A stretch of 64,000 bases of DNA from Pedobacter sp. PAMC26386 (lineage in GTDB: Bacteria > Bacteroidota > Bacteroidia > Sphingobacteriales > Sphingobacteriaceae). This document shows positions 19,087 to 28,920 of this stretch, piece after piece. The stretch lies in contig CP060294.1 in NCBI GenBank assembly GCA_014302835.1, positions 124,001 to 188,000 of the forward strand. Reading direction: 5' to 3'. The notes under the pieces are model-generated. The model had not been told where the DNA came from, made no database searches, and saw only the letters and a list, made by a program, of their open reading frames with translations. The translations under genes were made by a program, and so were the position numbers. Positions within the stretch are counted from its first letter, which is position 1. Each line of letters begins with the position of its first letter.

Positions 19087-22000
19087 ATGAAAAAACTTCT
19101 ACAAAGTTTGTTCATATTGCTGTTTGTTGCCTTTTCTGCAACAGCTCAAGAAAGAACAATTACAGGTACAGTAACAGCTAAAGAAGATGGCCTTCCTCTT
19201 CCAGGTGTTACTGTTAAACAGCCCGGCACAAAGGGTGGAACAATCACTGATGCCAGCGGAAAATTTACTATTAAAGTTACAGCGAATGCATCTCTTCAGT
19301 TTGGATCCATTGGGTATACCACAAAAATCGTTAGAGTAACAGGTGCTAGCTTAAATATTTCTCTGGAAGGACAGGCACAAGAACTTAATGATGTAATTGT
19401 GGTTGCTTATGGAACCTCTACTAAAGGAGCCTTTACTGGTGCAGCCTCTAGTATAAAAGCAGGCGATATTGCAAAAAGAACACTGACTAACGTAAACAGT
19501 GCATTAGCAGGTTCTGCTCCGGGAATTCAGGTGAATTCGGGCAGCGGGCAACCAGGAGAGGGCCCAAACATCCGTATACGTGGTTTTGGTTCTGTTTCCT
19601 CTTCTAATTCTCCATTATACATTGTTGACGGGATTCAATATCCTGGAAACATTGGTGATATCAGTGCTGATGATATTGAAAGTATCTCCGTATTAAAAGA
19701 TGCAGCGTCTTCTTCACTTTATGGATCCAGTGCTGCAAACGGAGTAATTTTAATTACTACAAAAAAAGGTAAAATTGGTAAGGATCAGCTTAATATTAAA
19801 GTGATACAAGGTTTAAGCTCTAGAAGTATTCCTGAGTATGACAGAGTGAATGCAATGGAGTATTATCCATTGGCATGGCAAGCTTATAGAAACAGTTTAG
19901 TTTATCCTACAACCGGTGTTGGAGTTCCTTTGGCAACAGCCAATACTACTGCAACGAATGGTATTAAGGCACTTTTATTTAATAATCCATTCAATGTAGC
20001 TGATAATGCTATTGTAGGTACTGATGGCTTACTAAATCCAAATGCTTCGTTATTATATGGTGAAGATCAAATGGACTGGAGAAAACCACTTTCCAGAGTA
20101 GGTTCAAGGGGTGATTATAATATGTCTGTTAGTGGTGGTGCTGATAAATCGGATTATTATATCTCTTTAGGTTATCTAAATGAAAAAGGATATGTAATCA
20201 GATCGGATTTTAATAGAGTAAACGGACGTGTGAGTGTAAATTCAAGGCCGACTACCTGGTTCAAAACTGGTTTAAACATTACAGGTAATATTAGTAAATC
20301 TAACCAGGCTGACGGCACGGGATCTACTTCATTTGTGAATCCTTTTAGTTTTTCTCGTTCAATCGGGCCGATTTACCCTGTGTATGCGCATGATCCAACT
20401 AATGGGGCATTACTTTATGATGCAAACGGACAGCAAATTTATGATACAGGTAACTTAAGCGCTAGTTTAGGAGTCCCTAACAGACCTGCAGGTGCTTCTC
20501 CGGGAAGACACATTTTAGAAGAAACACTGTTGAATAGCACTGTTATCAAAAGAAATGCATTAAGTGGAAGAACTTATGGCGAAATTTCCTTCTTAAAAGA
20601 CTTTAAATTTACTACAAATGTAGGGGTTGATGTGTCTAACTACCAATTCAATGATTACCAGAATAAAATTGTTGGAGATGGTGCTCCAGGTGGTAGAGCA
20701 AGAAATACTGAGCAAACCACTACTTCTTATACAATTGAACAGTTATTAAACTACACTAAAATTATCGGAAAAAATACATTTGGTGCTATAGTCGGACATA
20801 ATAACTACAACTATCAATTTAAATATCTGACGGGTGCACGTAACACCCAGATCCTTGATGGAAATACAGAATTAATAAATTTCGCAACTACTACAGATCT
20901 TAGCAGCTACCAGAATAATTATACAAAAGAAGCCTACTTCGGAAGATTGAATTATGATTATGATAACAAATATTATGTATCAGGATCTTATCGTCGTGAT
21001 GCATCATCTAAATGGGCACCTGGGAAAAAATGGGGCGGTTTCTGGTCGGTAAGTGGTGGATGGATCTTAAGCCAGGAAAGTTTCATCAAAGATATTTCGT
21101 GGATTAATTATCTGAAAGTAAGATCTTCTTACGGATCCTTAGGTAATGATGGTATTTTAAATACAGACGGAACTTTCAATTACTATCCTTACTTAGGACA
21201 ATATAGTCTCGGTCAAAACAATGCCAGCGAGCCAGGTGTATTGTTATCTACCTTGCCTAACCCTAATATTTCATGGGAAACTATTACTCAGACAGATGCA
21301 GCTGTTGAATATGCATTGTTCAAAAACAGACTTCGTGGTAGCATCGAATTTTTCAATAAAAAATCTACAGATTTATTATTCAATGTACCTTTACCGCTTT
21401 CAAATGGTTTAGGCATTGGAAGTGCTACCGGAATTATACAGAAGAATATTGGTGATATGTACAACAGAGGTATTGAGATCCAGATTGGTGGAGATATCGT
21501 GAAAAACCGTTCATTTAAATGGGAAATGAACATCAACTGGACAAAATTCAGTAACAAAATCACCAGAATGCCGGTTGAAACGCCAACTATTATTCAGGGA
21601 ACTAAACAGTTAGCTGAAGGCCATTCTATCTATGATTTCTGGTTGCGTCAATGGGCTGGTGTAGATCCTCTGGATGGAGCAGGCTTATATTTAATGGATC
21701 CTAAGAACCCAGCTTCTGCTGCGGACACAAGAACAGTGAATGGACAATTGGTTACTGTTAATCCAGGTAATGCATTGTATGCTTATACGAATTCGGCTAT
21801 CCCTAAATTTATGGGAAGTATAACCAATACTTTTACTTACAAAAATTTTAGTCTAAATGTTTTGGTGAACTATTCTGTTGGAGGTAAGTTTTATGACTCA
21901 AATTATCAGAATCTAATGGCATTCTCTAGTTATGGGTCATCAATAGCTAGTGATGCTTTAAATTCATGGAAAAAAGTCGGTGATGTAACAGATGTTCCAA

Positions 22001-22284
22001 GATTGGATGTCGGCAGATCTGCATTTAATAACGCAACGTCTAGCCGTTTTCTAATTGATGCATCTTATCTAAGTATGCGTTCTGCTACTTTATCTTATGC
22101 AATCCCAAAAACTGTTGTTCATAAATTAGGAATGAGTGTGATCAATGTGTTTGCAACTGGTGAAAATTTATTCCTGCTTTCAAAACGTAAAGGTTTAGAT
22201 CCAACAGAGGGTTTCAATGGAACAAACTCAAATGCCTACATCCCAAGTCGTTTAGTGAGTTTAGGTATTAATGCAACTTTTTAA
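19087..22284 (+). CDS. SusC/RagA family TonB-dependent outer membrane transporter
   Basis: The 1065-aa protein starts with a signal peptide (MKKLLQSLFILLFVAFSATA), followed by a CarboxypepD_reg-like beta-sandwich (about 22-105, RTITGTVTAKEDGLPLPGVT), then the plug domain (about 110-225, NIRIRGFGSVSSSNSPLYIV and SISVLKDAASSSLYG) and a beta-barrel ending in a terminal Phe (GINATF). It imports a bound oligomer or other nutrient through the outer membrane using TonB energy. It pairs with the susD 11 bp downstream. No carbohydrate-active enzyme is adjacent, so the substrate is unknown. Confidence 0.96.
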   Translation: MKKLLQSLFILLFVAFSATAQERTITGTVTAKEDGLPLPGVTVKQPGTKGGTITDASGKFTIKVTANASLQFGSIGYTTKIVRVTGASLNISLEGQAQELNDVIVVAYGTSTKGAFTGAASSIKAGDIAKRTLTNVNSALAGSAPGIQVNSGSGQPGEGPNIRIRGFGSVSSSNSPLYIVDGIQYPGNIGDISADDIESISVLKDAASSSLYGSSAANGVILITTKKGKIGKDQLNIKVIQGLSSRSIPEYDRVNAMEYYPLAWQAYRNSLVYPTTGVGVPLATANTTATNGIKALLFNNPFNVADNAIVGTDGLLNPNASLLYGEDQMDWRKPLSRVGSRGDYNMSVSGGADKSDYYISLGYLNEKGYVIRSDFNRVNGRVSVNSRPTTWFKTGLNITGNISKSNQADGTGSTSFVNPFSFSRSIGPIYPVYAHDPTNGALLYDANGQQIYDTGNLSASLGVPNRPAGASPGRHILEETLLNSTVIKRNALSGRTYGEISFLKDFKFTTNVGVDVSNYQFNDYQNKIVGDGAPGGRARNTEQTTTSYTIEQLLNYTKIIGKNTFGAIVGHNNYNYQFKYLTGARNTQILDGNTELINFATTTDLSSYQNNYTKEAYFGRLNYDYDNKYYVSGSYRRDASSKWAPGKKWGGFWSVSGGWILSQESFIKDISWINYLKVRSSYGSLGNDGILNTDGTFNYYPYLGQYSLGQNNASEPGVLLSTLPNPNISWETITQTDAAVEYALFKNRLRGSIEFFNKKSTDLLFNVPLPLSNGLGIGSATGIIQKNIGDMYNRGIEIQIGGDIVKNRSFKWEMNINWTKFSNKITRMPVETPTIIQGTKQLAEGHSIYDFWLRQWAGVDPLDGAGLYLMDPKNPASAADTRTVNGQLVTVNPGNALYAYTNSAIPKFMGSITNTFTYKNFSLNVLVNYSVGGKFYDSNYQNLMAFSSYGSSIASDALNSWKKVGDVTDVPRLDVGRSAFNNATSSRFLIDASYLSMRSATLSYAIPKTVVHKLGMSVINVFATGENLFLLSKRKGLDPTEGFNGTNSNAYIPSRLVSLGINATF

Positions 22285-22295
22285 TTACGGAAATT

Positions 22296-23777
22296 ATGAC
22301 ATTCAAAAATAAATTATTTATTCCATTGGCAGCTTTTGCTCTGTCAATGGGAGCTTGTAAAAAAGACTACCTGGTAAAGTCACCTACCGATGCGGTATCA
22401 GATGAAGCTATTTTTTTAACAACTACAAATGCAATGGCTGCCTTAAATGGTATTCACAGATCAATGTTTCTGCAATACTTCAACCAGGATCAAGGAGGAC
22501 AAGGTTCTGTAAACCTTAACGTTGATTATATGGGTGAAGATCTTGTAAATACTGTGAGTGTTACAGCTTATGGAAATTACAAATGGATTAATCACCGTAC
22601 AGCGATTACTGCTTCTTCCACAAATAACTTTGTATATAGTTTCTATTACAGGATTATTGCGAATGCAAATGCAATCATTAATAATATTGATAAAGCGACT
22701 GGTTCTATAGCAGATAAAAATCAGATCAGAGCAGAAGCATTAACATACAGAGCTTGGGCACATTTTGCACTTGTTCAGCTTTTTGCTATCCGTTATGATG
22801 CTAACGGCAATAATACACAGTTAGGCGTGCCATTGATTACTGCTACTGTAACAGCAAATACTCCTGGTCAGCCAAGAGCAACCGTAGAAGCTGTTTACAC
22901 ACAGGTGAATGCAGACTTAGACGCAGCGATTGCAGCTTATGCTAATGCAACTCCGCGCCAGTTTAAATCACATTTCAATATCAATGTGACTAAAGGAATT
23001 AAAGCAAGGGTGGCATTGACACAAGGTAAATGGGCTATTGCAGCTCAGAATGCTTCTGAGGCTGCATCGGGTTTTAATTTAATGACTAATGCTCAGTATT
23101 TAGCAGGATTTAATAGTATTAGTAATCCGGAATGGATGTGGGGGACCTATCAGCAGGAAGATCAAACGACCTACTTTTATTCTTTTTTTGCTTACATGGG
23201 TACTTTCAACTCTACAGCTAACAGAACTAACCCGAAACGTATCAATTCTGTATTGTATGATAAAATTGCTGCAGCTGATGTCCGTAAAGGTCTTTGGGAT
23301 CCAACAGGAAAAAATACGGCTTTCCCAGTTCCTGCAGGTGGCGTTAGATCTACTTACATGCAAAGAAAATTCACAAATGCTGGTACAACCAGTGTGGGGG
23401 ATGTTGTGAATATGCGTGTAGCTGAAATGTATTTGATCGAGGCAGAGGCGAGAGCTAATGCAGGAGAAACTTCTAAAGCACAAACTGTTCTAAATACGCT
23501 TGCAAGCGCACGTAACCCGAGTTATGTATTATCAACAAACACAGGTCAGGCTTTATTGGATGAAATATATATCCAGCGACGTATTGAATTATGGGGGGAA
23601 GGCTTCAGATTCTTTGATTTGAAACGATTGAACTTACCATTAGACAGGACAGGTGGAAATGCAACCGTAGCTATTGCTAATACATTATCTGTTCCCGCTG
23701 GTGGACCGATATGGCAGTGGGCATTCCCTCAGGATGAGATTAATTCTAATCCAAACCTAGGTGGACAGAATCCATAA
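22296..23777 (+). CDS. SusD/RagB family nutrient-binding lipoprotein
   Basis: The 493-aa protein carries a lipoprotein signal with the lipobox LSMGAC (Cys21) and TPR-like helices characteristic of SusD, including RAEALTYRAWAHFALVQLF and the C-terminal RMRVAEMYLIEAEARAN-like and RRIELWGEGFRFFDLKRL motifs. It caps the SusC barrel on the cell surface and captures the ligand. It is the second gene of the pair and is followed by a terminator. Confidence 0.96.
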   Translation: MTFKNKLFIPLAAFALSMGACKKDYLVKSPTDAVSDEAIFLTTTNAMAALNGIHRSMFLQYFNQDQGGQGSVNLNVDYMGEDLVNTVSVTAYGNYKWINHRTAITASSTNNFVYSFYYRIIANANAIINNIDKATGSIADKNQIRAEALTYRAWAHFALVQLFAIRYDANGNNTQLGVPLITATVTANTPGQPRATVEAVYTQVNADLDAAIAAYANATPRQFKSHFNINVTKGIKARVALTQGKWAIAAQNASEAASGFNLMTNAQYLAGFNSISNPEWMWGTYQQEDQTTYFYSFFAYMGTFNSTANRTNPKRINSVLYDKIAAADVRKGLWDPTGKNTAFPVPAGGVRSTYMQRKFTNAGTTSVGDVVNMRVAEMYLIEAEARANAGETSKAQTVLNTLASARNPSYVLSTNTGQALLDEIYIQRRIELWGEGFRFFDLKRLNLPLDRTGGNATVAIANTLSVPAGGPIWQWAFPQDEINSNPNLGGQNP

Positions 23778-23839
23778 TGAATATGAATTCGAAGTAGAGG
23801 CTGTAACATAATTGAGCTGACACTTAAGATTTCATTTAA

Positions 23840-23876
23840 AATGCAGTAGCCTCTATGGGGCTGCTGCATTTTTTAT
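23840..23876 (+). terminator. Rho-independent terminator after susD
   Basis: The arms AATGCAGTAGCC (23840-23851) and GGCTGCTGCATT (23859-23870) pair with one G-T, and TTTTTT follows on the plus strand. Confidence 0.85.
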
Positions 23877-23903
23877 ATAAGGGTTTAGGCAAACTTATTC
23901 TCT

Positions 23904-24482
23904 TTAGTCATTTAACCCTTTTCCATTGAGAATCTGCTGCATATACTTTTCAACTCTTGACTCCCGGGTTTTGGATTGTTTAGGTTCAGAAAAATAAAGA
24001 TAATACCCCCTTTGCCTTCCTGGTGTTAATGCCTCAAAAGCAGTTTTTAAGATAGGAATCTCGATTAATTTCTTTTGAAATTCTTCGGAAATTATGAATT
24101 CAGCAGTCTTTTTAAAATCTACTTTCAAACCTACTTTTTCCACCTCAATTGCTTCATAAATATAGGCTTTCAAGATAGGTTCCATTTCAATTATTTCCTG
24201 AATATTGGTGAACCGGATCTGGCGTGCAGACTGTACATTCTGGGTTTGCTGGATTAGAATACTGTTGGCATCGTTTAGCAAGGCACCTTTAAAAAATAAA
24301 AGCGCACAGTATTCTTTAAACGCATGTATTAAAACTATGTTACTTTTTTGAAACGAGTAACAGGGAACGCCCCATTTTAGCTCCTCAATCAGCGGGCAGT
24401 TGAGAACGATCATTCTTAATTTCTCCTGTTCTTTTTGCCATTTTTTAGCTCTGCTTAAATATTTATCTACTTTAGGATTCAT
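23904..24482 (-). CDS. YdeI/OmpD-associated family protein (DUF1801-like N-terminus)
   Basis: This 192-aa protein has the DUF1801-type segment EELKWGVPCYSFQKSNIVLI and ALLFFKGALLND in the first half, and the YdeI-type C-terminus FEALTPGRQRGYYLYFSEPKQSKTR-like region (about 150-192). Family members have been linked to bacteriocin protection and stress, but the mechanism is unclear. It is the last gene of the minus-strand ArsR-SRPBCC-DoxX-YdeI operon. Confidence 0.85.
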   Translation of the reverse strand: MNPKVDKYLSRAKKWQKEQEKLRMIVLNCPLIEELKWGVPCYSFQKSNIVLIHAFKEYCALLFFKGALLNDANSILIQQTQNVQSARQIRFTNIQEIIEMEPILKAYIYEAIEVEKVGLKVDFKKTAEFIISEEFQKKLIEIPILKTAFEALTPGRQRGYYLYFSEPKQSKTRESRVEKYMQQILNGKGLND

Positions 24483-24492
24483 GTTATTCGCT

Positions 24493-24903
24493 TTATTGAT
24501 TAACTGAAATGATCTTTTTGTCTGCCGGTCTGAAATACCATGATATCAATGTCAGAGTTAGCAGTAGCAATGAGGGAAGTATGTCAGTAGTTGAATTGCC
24601 GGATGCGATATGTGAAACTGCTGCTCCCGACATGGCAAAGAAAAAACCTGCATAAGCCCATTCTTTTAGTAAAGGAAATTTAGGTATAAGGACTGCTGCA
24701 ACTCCCATAATTTTCCAAATGCCCAGTATGGTTAGAAAATAGATGGGATAGCCTAAATTTTTAATAAGATCGACTTCCGACTTCGCTTTCAATAATTGTA
24801 CTGCCGCTGTGGATAGCATTCCTAATGCAAGCCAGAGTGTAGAAATCCAATAAATGATTTTATTTAATTTCGTGGAGCCCGCAAGCCCGGTTGTCTTTGC
24901 CAT
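24493..24903 (-). CDS. DoxX family membrane protein
   Basis: The 136-aa protein has four predicted membrane helices and the DoxX-like motifs NLGYPIYFLTILGIWKIMG and WAYAGFFFAMSGAAVSHI. It is an inner-membrane protein of the DoxX/DUF1772 group with possible redox partners; the function is unassigned. It sits 6 bp after the SRPBCC gene and 10 bp before the YdeI gene. Confidence 0.88.
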   Translation of the reverse strand: MAKTTGLAGSTKLNKIIYWISTLWLALGMLSTAAVQLLKAKSEVDLIKNLGYPIYFLTILGIWKIMGVAAVLIPKFPLLKEWAYAGFFFAMSGAAVSHIASGNSTTDILPSLLLLTLTLISWYFRPADKKIISVNQ

Positions 24904-24909
24904 GGTATG

Positions 24910-25368
24910 TTATTTTAATTTGTTTACAATGTCTTGTAATCGGTTATGTGCCATGTTCATACCTTGACGCATACCCATTTTTAACATTTGGTCTCTGTGA
25001 GCAACTGATCTATATACAGTATGTATATAGAGTTGGCTAGTGTCGTCAGTAAGTTTTTCAAATTCTAGGAACTCTAGCTGGACACTAAAAGGCATATTCT
25101 CCATTTCAAATGTACGTATGATTCTCTGATTCGGGATAAATTCGTGGATCGCCCCATTGAATCCGTACCTGTTTCCTTTAGCATCGGTTGTTTCAAATTG
25201 CCAGCTGCCATGTTTTTTATTTTCAAGTTTCAGTACTTTCGCCCCCATCCATTGCTCAACAATTTCAGGCTCTGCATAGGCTTTGAAAAGTAATTCCAAT
25301 GGTAAATCAAATTCCCTTGTTATAAGCAATTCTTGTTTGCCATCTTCAGCATTGATTTTTGTTTCCAT
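24910..25368 (-). CDS. SRPBCC (AHSA1) domain protein
   Basis: The 152-aa sequence has the AHSA1 pattern LLITREFDLPLELLFKAYAE, EIVEQWMG and GMRQGMNMAHNRLQDIV. It binds an unknown hydrophobic ligand. Genes of this type are very often placed directly after an ArsR regulator, as here (6-bp gap), which suggests that the regulator controls it. Confidence 0.92.
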   Translation of the reverse strand: METKINAEDGKQELLITREFDLPLELLFKAYAEPEIVEQWMGAKVLKLENKKHGSWQFETTDAKGNRYGFNGAIHEFIPNQRIIRTFEMENMPFSVQLEFLEFEKLTDDTSQLYIHTVYRSVAHRDQMLKMGMRQGMNMAHNRLQDIVNKLK

Positions 25369-25374
25369 ATCATC

Positions 25375-25698
25375 CTATTTTGTTGATTTGTATTTTTCCA
25401 TTATGGCTTCCAGCTTATTAAATCTGTCATCCCACATTTTTCTGAATGGTTCGATGAAACTGGCAACTTCTTTCATTTTCTCAGGGTTTAAATGATAGTA
25501 AACTTCTCTGCCTTTTTGTTCTTGTTTCAGTAATTCGCATTCTGTAAGTATGAGCAAATGTTTTGAAACAGTTGGCCTTGCAGTATCAAAATTTGCAGCT
25601 ATTGCTCCTGCTGTCATAGTCTGTGAGGCCACCAGTAAAAGAATGGCTCTTCTTGTCGGGTCAGCTATAGCCTGAAAAACGTCCCTTCTTAAATTCAT
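25375..25698 (-). CDS. ArsR-family winged-helix repressor
   Basis: The 107-aa protein opens with [20 protein letters not shown] and has the recognition-helix region [18 protein letters not shown] and the wing with [13 protein letters not shown]. No ArsR metal-binding cysteines are seen, so it belongs to the non-metal SdpR-like branch. It is the first gene of the four-gene minus-strand operon and likely autoregulates it. Confidence 0.93.
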   Translation of the reverse strand: MNLRRDVFQAIADPTRRAILLLVASQTMTAGAIAANFDTARPTVSKHLLILTECELLKQEQKGREVYYHLNPEKMKEVASFIEPFRKMWDDRFNKLEAIMEKYKSTK

Positions 25699-25816
25699 TA
25701 TGTAGTTATTTGACTACAAATATATGTGTAGCTATTTAACTACTCAAATATTTCGTGAAAAATAAAATATATTTTTAGCGTAACTAACTACTCTTCATGG
25801 TGAAATGAGCCCGATG

Positions 25817-27367
25817 TTAGCGGGAAGGCTTCTTTTGAGTATCTGGCGATTGAATAAAAATCAGCGCCATTAACGAGGCTAAGAAACCAAGTCCAGCAGA
25901 AATTTTCATGATCTTCCCATAGGCATTGATAAAACCGGAATGATAGGCTGCAGTTATTTTCTTTTCCTGAATTGCATTGAATCCAATTGGAACCCTTGCA
26001 TTTCCAAGATTTACCGTTTGAGCAATTACAGCTTGTTTTTGCTGTTGAGTAAGCGAGAGTTCTTTGATCTCCTTTTGTAATGCCGCGGAAAATAGCAGGA
26101 CAGCAAGTGAACCAAGAACTGCATTTGCAAAAACACCAGCAATTCTGGATACAGCATTGTTAATACCTGATGCTGCACCTGTAAAATGATCGCTTACTGA
26201 ACCCATGACTGCCGCGGTAAGGGGCGCAACGGTAAGAGACATTCCAAAACCGAAAACAAGAATGCCTGGTAAAAAAGTAGTCCAGTATTCTGAAGGTCCT
26301 TTTGTTTGTTGGATATAAGACAAGAGGAGTAGGCCACCACCAGCTAAAAAGGGACCCAAGATGAGAAATAATCTTGGTCCGTGTCGATCAGCGAGGCTGC
26401 CAGCAAAACGTGCATTCACGACCATGAAAATAGTAAATGGAAGAAAGGTAAGCCCAGATTCAAGTTGTGTATAACCCTGTACTTGCACCATGTTCAAAGA
26501 AATAAACAGCATTCCTGCGCCAAGTCCTGCATAAAGGAAAAAAGTCAGCAGATTCGTCCCTCTGAAAATGACATTGCTGAATAAACTTAATGGCATCATT
26601 GGATGATTGCTTTTACGTTCTATTACAATAAAGGCAAGGAGAAGTGAAATTCCTGCTGTAATAGAGCCATAACCCTGAATATTGCTAAAACCAACAGCTG
26701 GTAAACGGAGAAATCCAAAGGTTAGCATTGCCAAACCAAGAGCTATAGCAATTGCACCGTAGATGTCAAGCCCTTTATTGTTGTTATCATCTTTGATTTC
26801 TTTAACTTTTGTAGCTAAGAAGAAAAGGACAATAATCCCAATGGGCACGTTAATAAAAAAGATGTAACGCCATAAACCAGCATCGGCCAGAGCGCCACCA
26901 AGTGCAGGGCCACCCATTGTAACTAAAGTGGTAGCAGCAGACCAGGTTCCAATGGCCTTTCCGCGCTCTTTTTCATCAATAGAGGAAGAAATCAGGGATA
27001 AACTTCCTGGTATCATCAATGCACCGCCAACACCTTGTATTACTCTAAAAATGATTAGGATAGTAGCACTGGTAGAAAAACCGCAAGCGGCGGAACCCAG
27101 TATGAAAATAAAAATCCCAATCATGAATATTTTCTTGCGGCCGAGTCTGTCACCCAATGTGCCACCAATCAAAATGAGAGAAGCCAGCATCAGCAAATAG
27201 GCATTTAATATCCAAAAAAGGTCTGGCCCGGAAGCTTTTAAGTGCTGTTGTAAGGAGGGAAGGATTACATTCAGAGCGGTGGCGTCAATAAAAGCCATTG
27301 CAGAAGCCATGATGGTACATGCCATAATCCATTTGCCCTGAATGCTTCGGAGTGCTACTGTTGCCAT
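25817..27367 (-). CDS. MFS transporter, DHA2 (EmrB/QacA) family
   Basis: The 516-aa protein has about 14 membrane helices and the MFS motif GGTLGDRLGRKKIFMIG in the first cytoplasmic loop, with FIDATALNVILPSL in helix 1 and VIQGVGGALMIPGSLSLI as motif C-like. It is a proton-driven drug or metabolite exporter of the inner membrane. No EmrA partner is adjacent. It lies downstream of the peptide-secretion locus on the same strand, but a 243-bp gap argues against a shared transcript. Confidence 0.93.
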   Translation of the reverse strand: MATVALRSIQGKWIMACTIMASAMAFIDATALNVILPSLQQHLKASGPDLFWILNAYLLMLASLILIGGTLGDRLGRKKIFMIGIFIFILGSAACGFSTSATILIIFRVIQGVGGALMIPGSLSLISSSIDEKERGKAIGTWSAATTLVTMGGPALGGALADAGLWRYIFFINVPIGIIVLFFLATKVKEIKDDNNNKGLDIYGAIAIALGLAMLTFGFLRLPAVGFSNIQGYGSITAGISLLLAFIVIERKSNHPMMPLSLFSNVIFRGTNLLTFFLYAGLGAGMLFISLNMVQVQGYTQLESGLTFLPFTIFMVVNARFAGSLADRHGPRLFLILGPFLAGGGLLLLSYIQQTKGPSEYWTTFLPGILVFGFGMSLTVAPLTAAVMGSVSDHFTGAASGINNAVSRIAGVFANAVLGSLAVLLFSAALQKEIKELSLTQQQKQAVIAQTVNLGNARVPIGFNAIQEKKITAAYHSGFINAYGKIMKISAGLGFLASLMALIFIQSPDTQKKPSR

Positions 27368-27610
27368 AAAATTTAATCACCTATACACTTTAATAAAATT
27401 AACTAAAATCTTCCTGATTAACACGGAAATTAGATAAGACGTAGGTTACATCAATTATTAGGATAAAAACAGTGATAGAGGTAATCTGGAAAATGGGCTG
27501 AAGTAATTTTCTGAGATTGGCTATTTGAAAAGCCTACGCATTTTAAATGCGTTTCTGTTGTTGATTACTGCCTTTCTGGAGACTAGAATTTACTCAATAA
27601 TTCCGTCCAA

Positions 27611-28900
27611 TCAATCTTTATTATTTAGCACTTTTACAATATTTAAATAAAATCGTTGTAGCAGAGAACTTTCTTGAGTTATAATTTCTGTACTGGCCAA
27701 CATTCCGTTTTTAAGCACGATCTTATGGATTTTATCTTTGTTCTCAAAGCTTTGAAAGTCTATTTTAGCCATAAACACACTATCTTTAAACGCGACTTCA
27801 GAAATATAACTTATTTTCCCTCTTATCATCCCATATTGCTCATAAGGGTAACTTTGCATTTTTATCAGGGTACGCTGACCAAGTCGGATTTTCCCCATAT
27901 TGTTTTGAGGGATCTGGACTTCACCAAAAAAATTTGTATTGCCGGGGTTGACGATAAATAGTTCTTGTCCCTGGGAAACAGTTTGTTGCTCTTGAACAAT
28001 ACCTGCATAGTTTAAAATGCCAGAAACTGGAGCTAATATCACATATTTATTAATCCAGGAATCGGTATCGCTAATAATGCTATTCAATGCCTGCAAGAAC
28101 TTAGCTTGCTGTTCGGTGATAGTATTATCCAGCTCTAATATTTCTTTTTCCTTTGTAGCATAATTCGTTGAATTGTTTAACAGATCCGTTTCAGTTTGTT
28201 GAAGTGGATATTTGCTGGATAAGTACTTATTCTCCTGATCTTTGAATTCATTTTTGGAAATCACATTGTTTGAGCTTAGCTTTTGATAAGACTCATATTG
28301 TTGCTCAGCATTGGCAAATTCCTGTTGCTTTATTTTTTGTTGTACTAAAATATGTCCCTTTAGTGTCTTTATTGATTGCAAATCTTTTTCTAAGGAGAGT
28401 CTCTTTTTAGGATAATATCCGCCTTCACGTGTAGAAAGATATTGAATATACTGCTGATAGAAATTTTGGTATGCTGCTTGAAGTTCGCCGAGATTGTCGT
28501 TTGTTGGCAGTAAATTTAAATTAAGTGGTTTTGCTTTTAAAAACATGTCTCGCACTATTTTGAGTTCTTTGGACAATTGAAGTACTTCACCATGCGTGGC
28601 AGTACTTTCAATAAAAGCAAGAGGCTCATTCTCTCTTACTTTTTTGTTTTCGGGAACAAGTAAAGTTGTCAATTTGCCGGGAATTTTAGCATAAATAGCT
28701 TTAGGCGCATTTAAGGAATTTATTTTAAGGTTGGCATTTATGACATCCGGATATCGGATAAATGCAGCAAGAATAAGTATTGCCCCTATCACCAACAAGA
28801 TTAGAGTAATCCCATACCTAAGAATCCAGGATGGAACAGAAGTAATAATTTCATTTACTTCTTCGGTGTTGTTTTCATTATATCTATTTTCTTCTGGCAT
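27611..28900 (-). CDS. HlyD-family periplasmic adaptor of the peptide exporter
   Basis: The 429-aa membrane-fusion protein has one N-terminal helix (about 28-50), the biotinyl-lipoyl-like halves (IPGKLTTLLVPENKKV and ILAPVSGILNYAG), a long coiled-coil hairpin between them (about 95-280) rich in K/E/Q, and a beta-barrel region (NTNFFGEVQIPQNNMGKIRLG). It links the ABC exporter to an outer-membrane channel. It lies 20 bp after the C39 ABC transporter gene on the same strand and is the last gene of the locus. Confidence 0.93.
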   Translation of the reverse strand: MPEENRYNENNTEEVNEIITSVPSWILRYGITLILLVIGAILILAAFIRYPDVINANLKINSLNAPKAIYAKIPGKLTTLLVPENKKVRENEPLAFIESTATHGEVLQLSKELKIVRDMFLKAKPLNLNLLPTNDNLGELQAAYQNFYQQYIQYLSTREGGYYPKKRLSLEKDLQSIKTLKGHILVQQKIKQQEFANAEQQYESYQKLSSNNVISKNEFKDQENKYLSSKYPLQQTETDLLNNSTNYATKEKEILELDNTITEQQAKFLQALNSIISDTDSWINKYVILAPVSGILNYAGIVQEQQTVSQGQELFIVNPGNTNFFGEVQIPQNNMGKIRLGQRTLIKMQSYPYEQYGMIRGKISYISEVAFKDSVFMAKIDFQSFENKDKIHKIVLKNGMLASTEIITQESSLLQRFYLNIVKVLNNKD

Positions 28901-28920
28901 TTATATTTTTATTTAATTGA

